64,000 nucleotides of DNA. Origin: Lysobacter dokdonensis DS-58. Lineage in GTDB: Bacteria > Pseudomonadota > Gammaproteobacteria > Xanthomonadales > Xanthomonadaceae. The notes beneath the pieces are model-generated. The model saw nothing but the letters and a program-made list of their open reading frames with translations. It was not told the DNA's origin and made no database searches. Shown one piece after another: positions 1 to 8,053 of the stretch; position 1 is the stretch's first letter; each line of letters opens with the position of its first letter. The position numbers were made by a program, and so were the translations under genes. The stretch covers positions 62,001-126,000 of the forward strand of contig NZ_JRKJ01000023.1 of the NCBI RefSeq assembly GCF_000770795.1, read 5' to 3'.

Positions 1-295
1 AGGCGGCGGATTCGAGCAGCTCTCGCTCGAACGCCCAGGTATATCCACGAGTTTCTTCTGCACACGAGTCCGTGCACCTGAGTTGGTGGAAGAAGCGAAC
101 TCCTGTAGTCGAAACAATGGGCCGATCCTGCTCGGTCGATAGAGCGATCGCTTGCTCGTCCGTGCAGACTTGAGTTGCGGCGCACTTTCGAATATCGACA
201 AGAGGCTGTTCTCTTGCCGACGGTCCGCAGCCTGACATTGCAATCGCGACAGCAAGAGCTACAAAGCAAAGGTTCAAGGTGGGCTGAAGCGTCAT
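1..295 (-). CDS. Partial lipoprotein, runs off the left edge
   Basis: An open frame starts at ATG 295 and is still open at base 1, giving 98 codons with no stop. The first 20 or so residues form a signal peptide with a hydrophobic core and a lipobox ending Met-Ser-Gly-Cys (Cys23), so the product is probably an outer-membrane or inner-membrane lipoprotein. Four further Cys follow in the visible part (one pair flanking TQV, and two near residue 75), which would suit disulfides in the periplasm. I do not recognise a domain. No strong Shine-Dalgarno is visible. It lies 49 nt after the stop of the repeat protein on the same strand, so the two may be cotranscribed. Confidence 0.6.
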   Translation of the reverse strand, partial: MTLQPTLNLCFVALAVAIAMSGCGPSAREQPLVDIRKCAATQVCTDEQAIALSTEQDRPIVSTTGVRFFHQLRCTDSCAEETRGYTWAFERELLESAA

Positions 296-344
296 GGCGC
301 GCTCGCGATCAACGGGCAGATGAAACGGCGACTTGGTGATTAAT

Positions 345-752
345 TTATCGCTTCACCCGAATCCTTCCTTTTTCATCCTCGACGCCATATTTTCCCGGTC
401 CGATTGCAACCATGCGGCCGTCGCGCCCTTGCAGTCCGTGGGCTCCTTTTGGAATTGCCACCATGCGACCGTCCCGCCCTTGAAGGCCATGCCCTCCCGC
501 TGGAATCGCAGCCATGCGGCCATCCTTGCCTTCTAGTCCGTGGCCACCCTTCGGAGTTGCCACCATTCGCCCGTCCCTGCCCTGCAGACCATGGCCACCT
601 GCACGAATCGCGACCATCCGCCCATCTCGGCCTTCGAGACCGTGCCCGCCCTTCGGAATGGCCACCATTCGGCCATCACGCCCTTGCAACCCGTGACCTC
701 CGGCGGGAATCGTCACCGAGACGCCGTCTCGCCCCGTGAGCTTGTGCGGCAT
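345..752 (-). CDS. Protein made entirely of 17-residue repeats
   Basis: 135 residues that divide exactly into seven 17-residue units plus a diverged 16-residue last unit. The consensus unit is GGHGLQGRDGRMVAIPK. The first unit includes the start Met and already fits the pattern (HKLTGRDG). Even units tend to carry Q and end PK, odd units E and end in other residues, suggesting growth by a 34-residue double unit. Each unit contains Gly-X-Y triplets (GLQ, GRD, GRM), reminiscent of collagen-like or phage-fibre repeats, but this is only a resemblance. No signal peptide or membrane segment is seen. The start at 752 is chosen because ACGGAG ends 6 nt before it; an ATG at 758 abuts that site. Function unknown. 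Confidence 0.55.
   Translation of the reverse strand: MPHKLTGRDGVSVTIPAGGHGLQGRDGRMVAIPKGGHGLEGRDGRMVAIRAGGHGLQGRDGRMVATPKGGHGLEGKDGRMAAIPAGGHGLQGRDGRMVAIPKGAHGLQGRDGRMVAIGPGKYGVEDEKGRIRVKR
345..752 (-). repeat. 51-nt coding tandem repeat, eight units
   Basis: The DNA of the repeat protein is a tandem array of 51-nt units. Synonymous differences between units show that the reading frame has been maintained, which supports a translated gene rather than a chance open frame. The last unit is the most diverged. Confidence 0.7.
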
Positions 753-891
753 GTACATCTCCGTTGACTACGAGTAATGGACAGCATGTGCGCCGCATGT
801 TCGAAATGAGTTGCGACGCTGGGCGCCGCTCTCCCGCGAAGAATTCCTGCGGTGGAGGCATGGCGCGTCGAACAACGCACGCCTAAAGGAG

Positions 892-1170
892 CTAAGGACA
901 CTCAGGCAAGCTCAATAGATTATTCGGCTCGTCGCCATCGTTCTCGGTCTTCAAATACTTACGGCCATTTCGGGTCGCTACGATCACCCAAACGCTGTCA
1001 CCGCGCACTGAAACGTAGAAGCGCCAGCGTCCTGATTCGATGTGCTCGATTGCATCTTCTTGTGAGATTTTCCAAGGACCGTTACCCACGCCTCCGACAT
1101 GCGTAATGCGCTCGTGAGCGCTCTGTCGATCCCGCTTGTTGATGCATTGGATTTGAGCAACGTCCGCCAT
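892..1170 (-). CDS. DUF3892 domain protein
   Basis: 92 residues matching the DUF3892 pattern along its whole length: an N-terminal IQCINKRDR, then HERITHVGG, a conserved Trp, FYV in the middle and the C-terminal KYLKT.NDG...[10 protein letters not shown] signature. The start at 1170 is preferred over 1188 and 1176 because the GGGGT at about 1182-1178 is best spaced to it. The family is small and of unknown biochemical function, and is often found in accessory regions. It is followed downstream by a 139-nt gap and then the repeat protein on the same strand. Confidence 0.85.
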   Translation of the reverse strand: MADVAQIQCINKRDRQSAHERITHVGGVGNGPWKISQEDAIEHIESGRWRFYVSVRGDSVWVIVATRNGRKYLKTENDGDEPNNLLSLPECP

Positions 1171-1775
1171 GTGCATACCCCGTGCCAAATGACACTACAC
1201 ACTACGGTAGCGCTGCAGGGTAGCGGCCAGGCCACCAAGATTCACCGCCCCCTCGCTAGGTCAAGGGTCGCAGCAGTTTCTTGTTGGTCGACTCGGGGAG
1301 ACATAACGCCCCCCTATGCGAAGTCGATGCTCTACAAGTGTGGTCGCAGTCTTGCGGACCGTGCACTACTTCTCGATCTTTCGATGCCCCTTGATATTGA
1401 TCCAACCGCGAGAAACGGGTCCACCGATGACCAGGGAGCGCGTGAATTTCGAGAAGCATGCCGCTGAATAACCAACTGCGTTTGTTGCCATCTCGCATGC
1501 GGCACGGGGGGCGCCGATTCTCGGTAAGCAACCAAGGAAGATCCATGGCTAGCACGCACAACATTGAGTTTCCCGAGTCGTTTCACATTCGCAAGCCGGT
1601 GCAGTGATCTGATCGCGCTCAAGGCATACGCGATTAAGGCGATCGAAGTAAAGACGTGCACGGCGAGGTTGCGACGCCACCCGGCCATGGGGCGGATCGA
1701 GTAGGCAACCCTTCTCGCGCGCGATCCGTGTGGAGCGCTTTCGTTGGATTCATGGCATCGACTTCTTTGGCGAGG
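1171..1775. other. Non-coding gap, nothing recognised
   Basis: About 600 nt between the DUF3892 gene and the end of the E1-like gene. Open frames here look like shadows: their composition is unlike a protein, and none has a good ribosome binding site. I see no tRNA, IS end or strong terminator. Confidence 0.4.
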
Positions 1776-3164
1776 TTAAGGCTCCGACCACTGCTCCGGA
1801 GCCACGAGTCCCGGGTTCATGGCCGGCCACGGCGCACCGATAATGATCGTGCTTTCGTCCGGGCGCGCCAAATGCACCGCGGCAAATTCCACCCGGGGCC
1901 CACCGTGGCACAGCCGCAGCAGCTCGCCCACCGCCAACGCCCCCGCCGCTGCGCCCGTGAAGGGCGTGGCGATGCTGCGCCCGGCCAGGCGCAGCACACC
2001 GCAACCGTCGCCGCTTGCGGCGTGCAGGTGCTGGTAAGCCTGTTTGCGCGCCGTTGCGTGCGCCTGGTCGACCGACGGATTCGTAGGCTCTGGCCAGCAA
2101 ACGTCAGCGGCGCGCGAGGCCGGAAAGGTGTGCAGGGTGATTCCCAAGTAGTCACTGGGGCCACGCCCCAAGCCTGTCTCGATGATGCGGGCGAAGCCCA
2201 CGCGCTCAATCGTGCGTCGCGTGGCCGGATTGTCGACGCCAATCAATGCGACGGACGGCTCGTCCCCGGTGACAGTGAAGTCCGGAGCGAAACGGCGCTC
2301 GATGATCGATGTCCGAAATCCGCGCTGCTCCGCCCACGCCGCCGCCATGCGCGTCTTGCGGCGCCTCACGTCGATCTCGCGGCTGAGCAGCGAAGTACTC
2401 TTGTTCGCACGCGAGACAACATCCACGTCCTGCAGCACCAGATGGCACTGGTCCACGGCGTACGGCAGCAAGCCCAAAGTCCACAGGTAGGCTTGGCCCA
2501 GGTTTCCCAGTCCGACGAGCCAAGCTGATTGCGGCAGGGCGGTCAGACCAGGCCCGCTCGCGGCCTCCGTCCATTGGCTCCACGGTTCCCACAGCGACCA
2601 GCCGATGCGGCGCCGGCAGGCGAGCGGCTGCGTGCCACGAAAATGCTGGAAAACCTCGGCAACAGCCATCGCGCCGGCGAGGACCGCGGCTGCCGCGCAA
2701 TCGCCTTGCTCGGCAAGTGCGTCATCCTCGAGCGGCACCACCGCTGCCGTCCAGCCGTCGAAGGTTGCGCGAACACCCACCCCCCCGCCCGGGATTCCAG
2801 CGCCGAGGGCAATGCAAGGCACCGTCGAATCGATGTCAGTCGTTCGCTGCACGCCGAGCAATTCCAAGGCCGCCGCAAGGCGCAAGGGCGCAGGCGCATC
2901 GGGATGCCCGCGCCAGCGCGCTCGCAAGGCCTGGTCGGGACCGACGTACGTGACACCTCCCAGCAAGCACGGCAAGGCCGTTGCTGCCGCGGTGAACAAA
3001 GCCACCTGCGCCATTTCGCTTAGTCCATCGCCGAATACCAACTGCACGCGGTAACGCGAAAAGATGGCCACCGCTTCGGCTTCACTGGCTGCCTCCCCGG
3101 TATCCAGCGCGAGCTTCACGACGCGATTCAGTCGCTCGCCGATGTCTTCCATCGACTCATTCAT
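1776..3164 (-). CDS. E1-like ThiF-fold activating enzyme (BilC-like)
   Basis: 462 residues, predicted to adenylate the C terminus of the neighbouring ubiquitin-like protein and load it onto its own Cys for transfer to the E2. The C-terminal half is a ThiF/E1 Rossmann domain: nucleotide loop GLGNLG (218-223), acidic pair in LQDVDVV (Asp246, Asp248) and downstream Arg/Lys residues. The best candidate for the thioester Cys is Cys388 in GDGCGVL, with Cys356 as alternative. The N-terminal half, with a glycine-rich stretch near 121-130, may be a degenerate second E1 half. The start at 3164 is chosen because GGAGG lies 6 nt upstream; ATG 3170 abuts that site. It overlaps the end of the JAMM gene by 8 nt, so translation is probably coupled. 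Last gene of the run. Confidence 0.85.
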   Translation of the reverse strand: MNESMEDIGERLNRVVKLALDTGEAASEAEAVAIFSRYRVQLVFGDGLSEMAQVALFTAAATALPCLLGGVTYVGPDQALRARWRGHPDAPAPLRLAAALELLGVQRTTDIDSTVPCIALGAGIPGGGVGVRATFDGWTAAVVPLEDDALAEQGDCAAAAVLAGAMAVAEVFQHFRGTQPLACRRRIGWSLWEPWSQWTEAASGPGLTALPQSAWLVGLGNLGQAYLWTLGLLPYAVDQCHLVLQDVDVVSRANKSTSLLSREIDVRRRKTRMAAAWAEQRGFRTSIIERRFAPDFTVTGDEPSVALIGVDNPATRRTIERVGFARIIETGLGRGPSDYLGITLHTFPASRAADVCWPEPTNPSVDQAHATARKQAYQHLHAASGDGCGVLRLAGRSIATPFTGAAAGALAVGELLRLCHGGPRVEFAAVHLARPDESTIIIGAPWPAMNPGLVAPEQWSEP

Positions 3165-3645
3165 TGTCATCCTCCAATACCAAGAAGCGGTTGTCGCACC
3201 CGCCCATCGCCTGCCAATGGTGGTCGCCTTCGTATACGTACGCGCCCACGGACCAGTGACGTATCCGCGGCCGCGCAAAGTTGGGCAGGATGATCGCGAC
3301 GTGACCGCGCGTGGCAATCAAGGGGTTCTGGCGATCGATTCGGCTTTGACCGGCGCTGTGCGGGTGCACATGGACATCGGCGACCACCTGCACGCCGCGT
3401 TCGCGAACGATCGTCCACAACGCGCGGAATGCGGCCGCCGGCAGCTCCACAACGCCCCGGGCATGCACTTCCGGATGCAGATCGTCGAAGTACAGCACGT
3501 CAGTGACGCGACGGCCCTGCGCAGTCAGGTGCCCGAGTAAGAACGCACCCGATTCGTGGCTTTCGCCGTCAGTGCGCGCGTGTAGCTCGGCCACCAGGCG
3601 GTCCCACAACGCCCGGGGAACACAAAGCTCACTGGGCGCAGGCAT
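3157..3645 (-). CDS. JAMM/JAB-family isopeptidase (BilD-like)
   Basis: 162 residues with a complete JAMM zinc-protease motif: Glu31 in SHESGAF, His92 and His94 in DVHVHPH, then Ser101 and Asp104 in SRID. Such enzymes remove ubiquitin-like proteins from targets or trim their precursors, as eukaryotic Rpn11/AMSH-type deubiquitinases do. The start at 3645 lies inside the end of the E2 gene (17-nt overlap), and the gene's own end overlaps the E1 start. It therefore belongs tightly to the conjugation cassette. All catalytic residues are present, so an active enzyme is expected. Confidence 0.88.
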   Translation of the reverse strand: MPAPSELCVPRALWDRLVAELHARTDGESHESGAFLLGHLTAQGRRVTDVLYFDDLHPEVHARGVVELPAAAFRALWTIVRERGVQVVADVHVHPHSAGQSRIDRQNPLIATRGHVAIILPNFARPRIRHWSVGAYVYEGDHHWQAMGGCDNRFLVLEDDNE

Positions 3646-4087
3646 AGTCGGGCGACCCCAGCAGGTCGGACACGACCCGCACGTAACGGTGAATGCCGAC
3701 GGCCGGATCCCACAGCATGGACGGGTGCTGGTGGCGCCACACTTCATGCCCTTGGATCGCAACGCGATCGCACGGAATGTAAAGCGCGCTCGCATTCCAG
3801 TTGGGATTGAACGCGGCCGAGACGCGCGCCTCGCCGCGGGGCCACAGGGCCGGCGACAAGGGCGCGTTCGAAGCCGGATCCCACGGCTGCGCCGTGGGTG
3901 CGGTACGAGGGTAGTTCGACAGCTCGAACCGCAGCACGACCCGGCTGCCATCGCCCGCCCGCACCCAGATAAGCGCGTGCGGCCACGACAGCGAGTCCAG
4001 TAGTCCCCAACGGCCCGACAGCGAGCCGTTGAGGAAAGCCCCGGAGTTCACGTCGGCCTCGAAGGCCTGTTGATCCAAAGACGCCAT
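3629..4087 (-). CDS. E2-like ubiquitin-conjugating fold protein (BilB-like)
   Basis: 152 residues. The order of features resembles bacterial E2-fold proteins: a strand-rich N-terminal half ending FELSNYPRTAP (compare the YP..P of E2s), a lone candidate active-site Cys106 in ALYIPCDR, then a Trp/His-rich stretch with WRHQHP and LWDP and a C-terminal helix. Cys150 is too near the C terminus to be the catalytic residue. It starts one base after the stop of the ubiquitin-like gene (TGA-C-ATG) and overlaps the JAMM gene. The assignment rests on this weak fold match plus very strong context; sequence alone would leave it uncertain. Confidence 0.75.
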   Translation of the reverse strand: MASLDQQAFEADVNSGAFLNGSLSGRWGLLDSLSWPHALIWVRAGDGSRVVLRFELSNYPRTAPTAQPWDPASNAPLSPALWPRGEARVSAAFNPNWNASALYIPCDRVAIQGHEVWRHQHPSMLWDPAVGIHRYVRVVSDLLGSPDYACAQ

Positions 4088-4088
4088 G

Positions 4089-4598
4089 TCAGCCCTCCAC
4101 CCGCTTGAAAGGGACCAAGTCGAACGCCACAGCGCACAGCGCGCCGGAGGTCAGCGTGCCGATCTGGGTGTCCGGGTCGGGACGTTCGTCGCTCCCCACC
4201 AGCTCGAGCACATGCTCGGCCGCATCGCGCGGCGACATGTCGAAGACGTTGTGCGTGGCCCACTGGTGTACGTGGGCGACGCGGGTCACCGGCGGGAAAT
4301 CGCGCGATTGGGTTACGCCATTGAAGGTGACGTTCACCGTCACGCGCGGGCAGCGTCCCTGATGCAGCCGCACGATCGCGGCCCCGCCCTCGCGTTTGCC
4401 CGATGCCAGTGTCTGGACCGGCGTGTGCAGGTCGACCGGTCCGTCGCGATCTTCGGCGAAGAGCAGCTGGTCGCCCTGCCCGATATTCTGGGCGCCGAGT
4501 GCAGCTAGCGCCTCGCCCACCGACAGCTCCCCGTTGAAGTCGCCGACCAGCACCTGCGCAGCACCTTCGCACTGCAAAACGATCTTGATGTTTTTCAC
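4089..4598 (-). CDS. Tandem ubiquitin-like modifier (BilA-like)
   Basis: 169 residues that read as two beta-grasp halves, roughly 1-80 and 84-169, like ISG15 and BilA. The first begins with KNIKIVLQ, contains LSVGEALAAL as the helix and closes with AAIVRLH. The second begins RVTVNVTFNG and closes with CAVAFDLVPFKRVEG. The protein ends in a single Gly169 that is already exposed, so trimming before activation would not be needed. Translation starts at GTG 4598, with AGAGG about 8 nt upstream. It is the first gene of the conjugation cassette, 92 nt after the helicase gene and 1 nt before the E2 gene. Confidence 0.8.
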   Translation of the reverse strand: MKNIKIVLQCEGAAQVLVGDFNGELSVGEALAALGAQNIGQGDQLLFAEDRDGPVDLHTPVQTLASGKREGGAAIVRLHQGRCPRVTVNVTFNGVTQSRDFPPVTRVAHVHQWATHNVFDMSPRDAAEHVLELVGSDERPDPDTQIGTLTSGALCAVAFDLVPFKRVEG

Positions 4599-4611
4599 GT
4601 TGTGCTACCTC

Positions 4612-4653
4612 TTGTGTCATTCGCCGTTGGGGAATTCCAACGCCGTTACACAA
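4612..4653 (-). promoter_or_regulatory. Stem-loop just upstream of the ubiquitin-like gene
   Basis: In the only sizeable gap of the operon, TTGTGT (4612-4617) can pair with ACACAA (4648-4653), and inside it CGTTGG (4625-4630) can pair with CCAACG (4637-4642). The structure ends about 3 nt before the ribosome binding site of the GTG-started modifier gene. It could tune translation or stabilise a processed transcript. It has no U-run, so it is not a standard terminator. Confidence 0.4.
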
Positions 4654-4690
4654 CAAGTCGCGTGGTGCGTGAAAAACCCGGAAAGAGACC

Positions 4691-7600
4691 TCAGTCAGCG
4701 CTCGGAATCGCAGGACACAAGAAGAAGTACGGGCAACGCGGGCACTGCTCGAGGTCGGTGGTGATCGGAAACTCGCCGGACGCGATAGCCGCGGCGAAGT
4801 CGCGTACCTGATCCACTTTCGACTGCAACTGGTTCTGCTTGAACTCCAGATCGACCGAGTCGTTTGAGGTCAGGTAGTGAACCTGAAGACGCGCGCCTGG
4901 CCCATAGACCTGACGCCCGGCCAGCAGCCGCAGCGCGTCGGGCAGCTCTCGCGTGACGGTCTTCGGGCGCCGCCCCGTGCGGTACCGGCGCACCACCCCC
5001 CCGCTGCCAGGTTCGGCTTGTTCCAGACGCACGCGAACGGGGACGCCGCCGACCCGCAGGTCGACTTCTTGCGAGGTAGCGCCAGGGGCGCGCAGGTGCT
5101 CCTCGGCCACTGTGAGCATACGCAGGGCATATTCTTTGTATACCGGCGCGAAGGGATGCTCGCATGGTCCCTGTTGCGCCCAGACCGCGTCGAGCTTGGG
5201 CCCATACTCGTCGAGTGGCACCTCGCGGGTGGCGCGTTCTTGGAGTACCCACGACAGCACCGCATACACCGCCCGGTGGAACAATACGTAACCGTCGTCA
5301 TCGCGGCTAGCGCGCAGCCCCAAGCTCTTGGCGTAGGCGTATTTGCGGGGGCAGCGCTCGTACTGATCCAAGTCGCGGGCATCGTGGATTTCCGGTTCCA
5401 GTTTGAGCTCTGGCCTCGCCGGCAGGTCGTCGCCGGCGAGCAACAGCTCCGTATTAGGGACCCGCACCAGCTCAAGACGGGCAACGATGGACGGAAGGAA
5501 CTTCGACTCGCTGGCCTTCTGCGAACCCAGAACTTCCGATCGCGATAGGTGGAGGTGATCGCGTGCGCGCGACAGCGCCACGTAGAACAGACTTTCTTCT
5601 TCGAACTGGTCGTGGATGTCCTCCGCACGCAGCATTCCCTCCGGCGGCGGGCAGAGTTTGCCGCGGTTGGACTGCGGGAAATGGCGGGTAGCCAGGTACG
5701 GCACGAACACCACCGGAAACTCCAAGCCTTTGCTGGCATGCACTGTCATCAGCCGAACCGCATCTATCGAGGCGGCAGCCGCGGGAAGCTCCCGAAGCGC
5801 ACGCTCCTCGCCAAACTGCTCCAGGCGCCGAATCCAGCGCAGCAGGTTCTTCTTCGGATTGCCCTTGCGCGGGTCGAAGTGCTCGGCCGCGAACTGCAGC
5901 AACTGAAAGATGGCCAAGCGTCGCTGCTCACCCCCGCTTCCGGGCTGCTCGAGAAACTCGTCGATCAGCGCACGGCGTTCGAAGAGCACGTGGTTGAGAA
6001 CCTCGGCCACCGTGCTCTCGAACCGCAGCCCAGCCAGGTCGTCGCGAAGGCGTTCGAGCGCGGCCCGCGCCGGCGCTGCGCAGGCCGCGATGACGGCGGG
6101 GTCAGACAAGGATGCCAGCGGCGATCGGTCGGCCGCATGCGCCAGCTCCAGGAACGAACGCACGTCCGCTAAACCCATGCGATAGGATTGGGTAATGGCC
6201 AGTCGCAGCAGCGCGCCGCGACTGGGCTCGGCTACGAAGGAGACCACGGCGAGGAGATTGCGCACCTCGTCCCGCTCGAAGATGTCGCCCAAATACATCG
6301 ATGGCACGCCAAGCGCTTGCAGTCGTTCGGCCACTCGCTCGGCGTGCGTGTGCGTTCGCACCACGATGGCCTGGTCCCGGAACGGAATGCCGTCCGCGCG
6401 ATGAGCTTCAATCGCATGCGCGATGGCCGCAACTTCCGCGTCCAACGTCGGGGCGATGACCAACTTCGGTCGTATTCCGCTGCCTCGGATCGCCTCCAAT
6501 TGTCCCGCCGCGCGCCAAACAGGATCGTCTAAGCTGCGCGCAAAGGCGGTGTAGGTGTCGACGATCTGCTGGCCCGAGCGGTAGTTGAATTTCAACGGCA
6601 GCACGACCGCGCCAGGGAAATCCTGTGCGAACAGACGCATGTTGGCCGGTGAGGCACCGCGGAACCGGTAGATCGATTGTCGGACATCACCAACCACCCA
6701 CAGATTGCGGCCGTCACCGGCGATCAGCTTTAGCAACCGCGAGCTGGCGCGATTGACGTCTTGGTACTCATCGACCAACACATGTGGAAACTGCGCGCGA
6801 ATCATCGCGAGCAGGTCGTCGTTCTGCTCGAGCAGCGTGATCGTCCGCCAAATCAGATCACCAAAGTCGACGCCCCCTTGCTCGCGCAGCATGGCTTCGT
6901 AGCGGCCATAGACTCTGGCCACTTCTGCCGCCTTGGCGGCGGCTTCGCGCGCCTCGTCAGTGACCGCATGCGCTTGCATCTGCTCGGCCAAAGCGGCGTA
7001 CTGCTCGGGCGTACACAGCTCGTCCTTGGCACGGGAAATCGCGCCCAAGATCGGCTGCATCAGCGCCAGCGGATCGCTCAAGCGCAGGTAGTAGTGCAGA
7101 TCCAGGCTGGGAAGCAAGGATTCCAGGCGCTCGAGCGCATCGGCCGGATCTACGATGCGTACCGGTTCCTGCAGGCCGGCCAAGGCCGCGTGTTTGCGCA
7201 GCAACTCCAAGCCGAAGGCGTGAAAAGTCCCCGCCCACAATTCGTTGGCCGACGGGATCGTGCGCGCGATGCGTTCTTTGATTTCGCGCGCTGCCTTGTT
7301 GGAAAACGTCAGGGCGAGTATCGAGCGCGGATCCACGCCAGTTTCTAGCAGCCGCTCGATGCGGCCGATGAGGGTCCGCGTTTTTCCCGTCCCCGGCCCG
7401 GCCTCGACAAGCGCAGGCCCTCCTTCATGATCGGCGGCGATGCGTTGGGAGGCATCCAAGCTGGGCAAAGGCTTGTCTGCTTGCGCGGGCGGCGGCGATG
7501 GGACCAGCAGCGCGTACTGCAGTTGCTGGTAGACCAACCCTGGCGTGACGCCGAGCCGGCTCGCGATCTGCGAGGCCGACAGTCGCTCGTCAATGAACAG

Positions 7601-8047
7601 GTGCCTGGCATGGTGGGTTGGCAACAAAAATTCACGCGCGAACACATTTGCGTAGCGTTCGCGCAACTCCTGCGCGCTGTAGCCTTCCACGCGCCCGGCG
7701 CCCAACGGCGTGGTTTGCTCGGGTCCGCTCGGATCCACGACGGTACTGACCAACACCGGATCGGCCGGCGATTCGATGATCCAGTGCGCGTACTCGTGGG
7801 CCTGGACAAAGAATTGGAGCTCAGGACTCAGTGCGCCGGACACGAAGATGCGTTGGCGCTTTCGCTGCAAGGCGCCGGCACCGCCACCCAGTAGCGGGTA
7901 GTCGGGCGGAACGACCATCACGCGAAGTCCGGCGTCGTTCATCGCCGCGGCCAGAAGTTCTTGCGCCTTATCGCCACAGCCGCATTCTGCAATCAGTTGC
8001 GCGCGTTGCTGCTGGGCCTTAAGGCGAACCGAGGTAAATGCATCCAT
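4691..8047 (-). CDS. ImmA/IrrE peptidase-UvrD helicase-degenerate Cas4-like nuclease fusion
   Basis: 1118 residues with three parts. (1) Residues 20-150 are an ImmA/IrrE zinc-peptidase: HEYAH (84-88) and the third-ligand region ERYANVFAREFLLP (130-143). (2) Residues 200-830 are a superfamily 1 UvrD/PcrA helicase with all motifs: AGPGTGKT (216-223), SNKAAREIK, DEYQD, GDVRQSIYRFRG, KFNYRS, MTVHASKGLEFP and VALSRARDHL. (3) Residues 896-1118 look like a Cas4/AddB-type nuclease with four iron-sulfur Cys (899, 1102, 1105, 1111). The catalytic segment that normally reads D-Y-K-T-G reads RRYRTG (1020-1025), so the acidic Asp and the Lys are both lost and the preceding acidic motif is not seen. I expect an ATP-driven DNA translocase with a structural, not cutting, C terminus. 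It starts 6 nt after the preceding stop. Confidence 0.9.
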   Translation of the reverse strand: MDAFTSVRLKAQQQRAQLIAECGCGDKAQELLAAAMNDAGLRVMVVPPDYPLLGGGAGALQRKRQRIFVSGALSPELQFFVQAHEYAHWIIESPADPVLVSTVVDPSGPEQTTPLGAGRVEGYSAQELRERYANVFAREFLLPTHHARHLFIDERLSASQIASRLGVTPGLVYQQLQYALLVPSPPPAQADKPLPSLDASQRIAADHEGGPALVEAGPGTGKTRTLIGRIERLLETGVDPRSILALTFSNKAAREIKERIARTIPSANELWAGTFHAFGLELLRKHAALAGLQEPVRIVDPADALERLESLLPSLDLHYYLRLSDPLALMQPILGAISRAKDELCTPEQYAALAEQMQAHAVTDEAREAAAKAAEVARVYGRYEAMLREQGGVDFGDLIWRTITLLEQNDDLLAMIRAQFPHVLVDEYQDVNRASSRLLKLIAGDGRNLWVVGDVRQSIYRFRGASPANMRLFAQDFPGAVVLPLKFNYRSGQQIVDTYTAFARSLDDPVWRAAGQLEAIRGSGIRPKLVIAPTLDAEVAAIAHAIEAHRADGIPFRDQAIVVRTHTHAERVAERLQALGVPSMYLGDIFERDEVRNLLAVVSFVAEPSRGALLRLAITQSYRMGLADVRSFLELAHAADRSPLASLSDPAVIAACAAPARAALERLRDDLAGLRFESTVAEVLNHVLFERRALIDEFLEQPGSGGEQRRLAIFQLLQFAAEHFDPRKGNPKKNLLRWIRRLEQFGEERALRELPAAAASIDAVRLMTVHASKGLEFPVVFVPYLATRHFPQSNRGKLCPPPEGMLRAEDIHDQFEEESLFYVALSRARDHLHLSRSEVLGSQKASESKFLPSIVARLELVRVPNTELLLAGDDLPARPELKLEPEIHDARDLDQYERCPRKYAYAKSLGLRASRDDDGYVLFHRAVYAVLSWVLQERATREVPLDEYGPKLDAVWAQQGPCEHPFAPVYKEYALRMLTVAEEHLRAPGATSQEVDLRVGGVPVRVRLEQAEPGSGGVVRRYRTGRRPKTVTRELPDALRLLAGRQVYGPGARLQVHYLTSNDSVDLEFKQNQLQSKVDQVRDFAAAIASGEFPITTDLEQCPRCPYFFLCPAIPSAD

Positions 8048-8053
8048 GAAGAC

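Noticed and set aside
1332-1688. 118-codon open frame with a hydrophobic start
   Set aside because: No ribosome binding site, arginine/serine-rich composition typical of GC-rich shadows, no recognised domain.
3165-3317. Upstream 51-codon extension of the E1 gene
   Set aside because: It lies in the JAMM coding sequence on the same strand and lacks conserved sequence; GGAGG fits the start at 3164.
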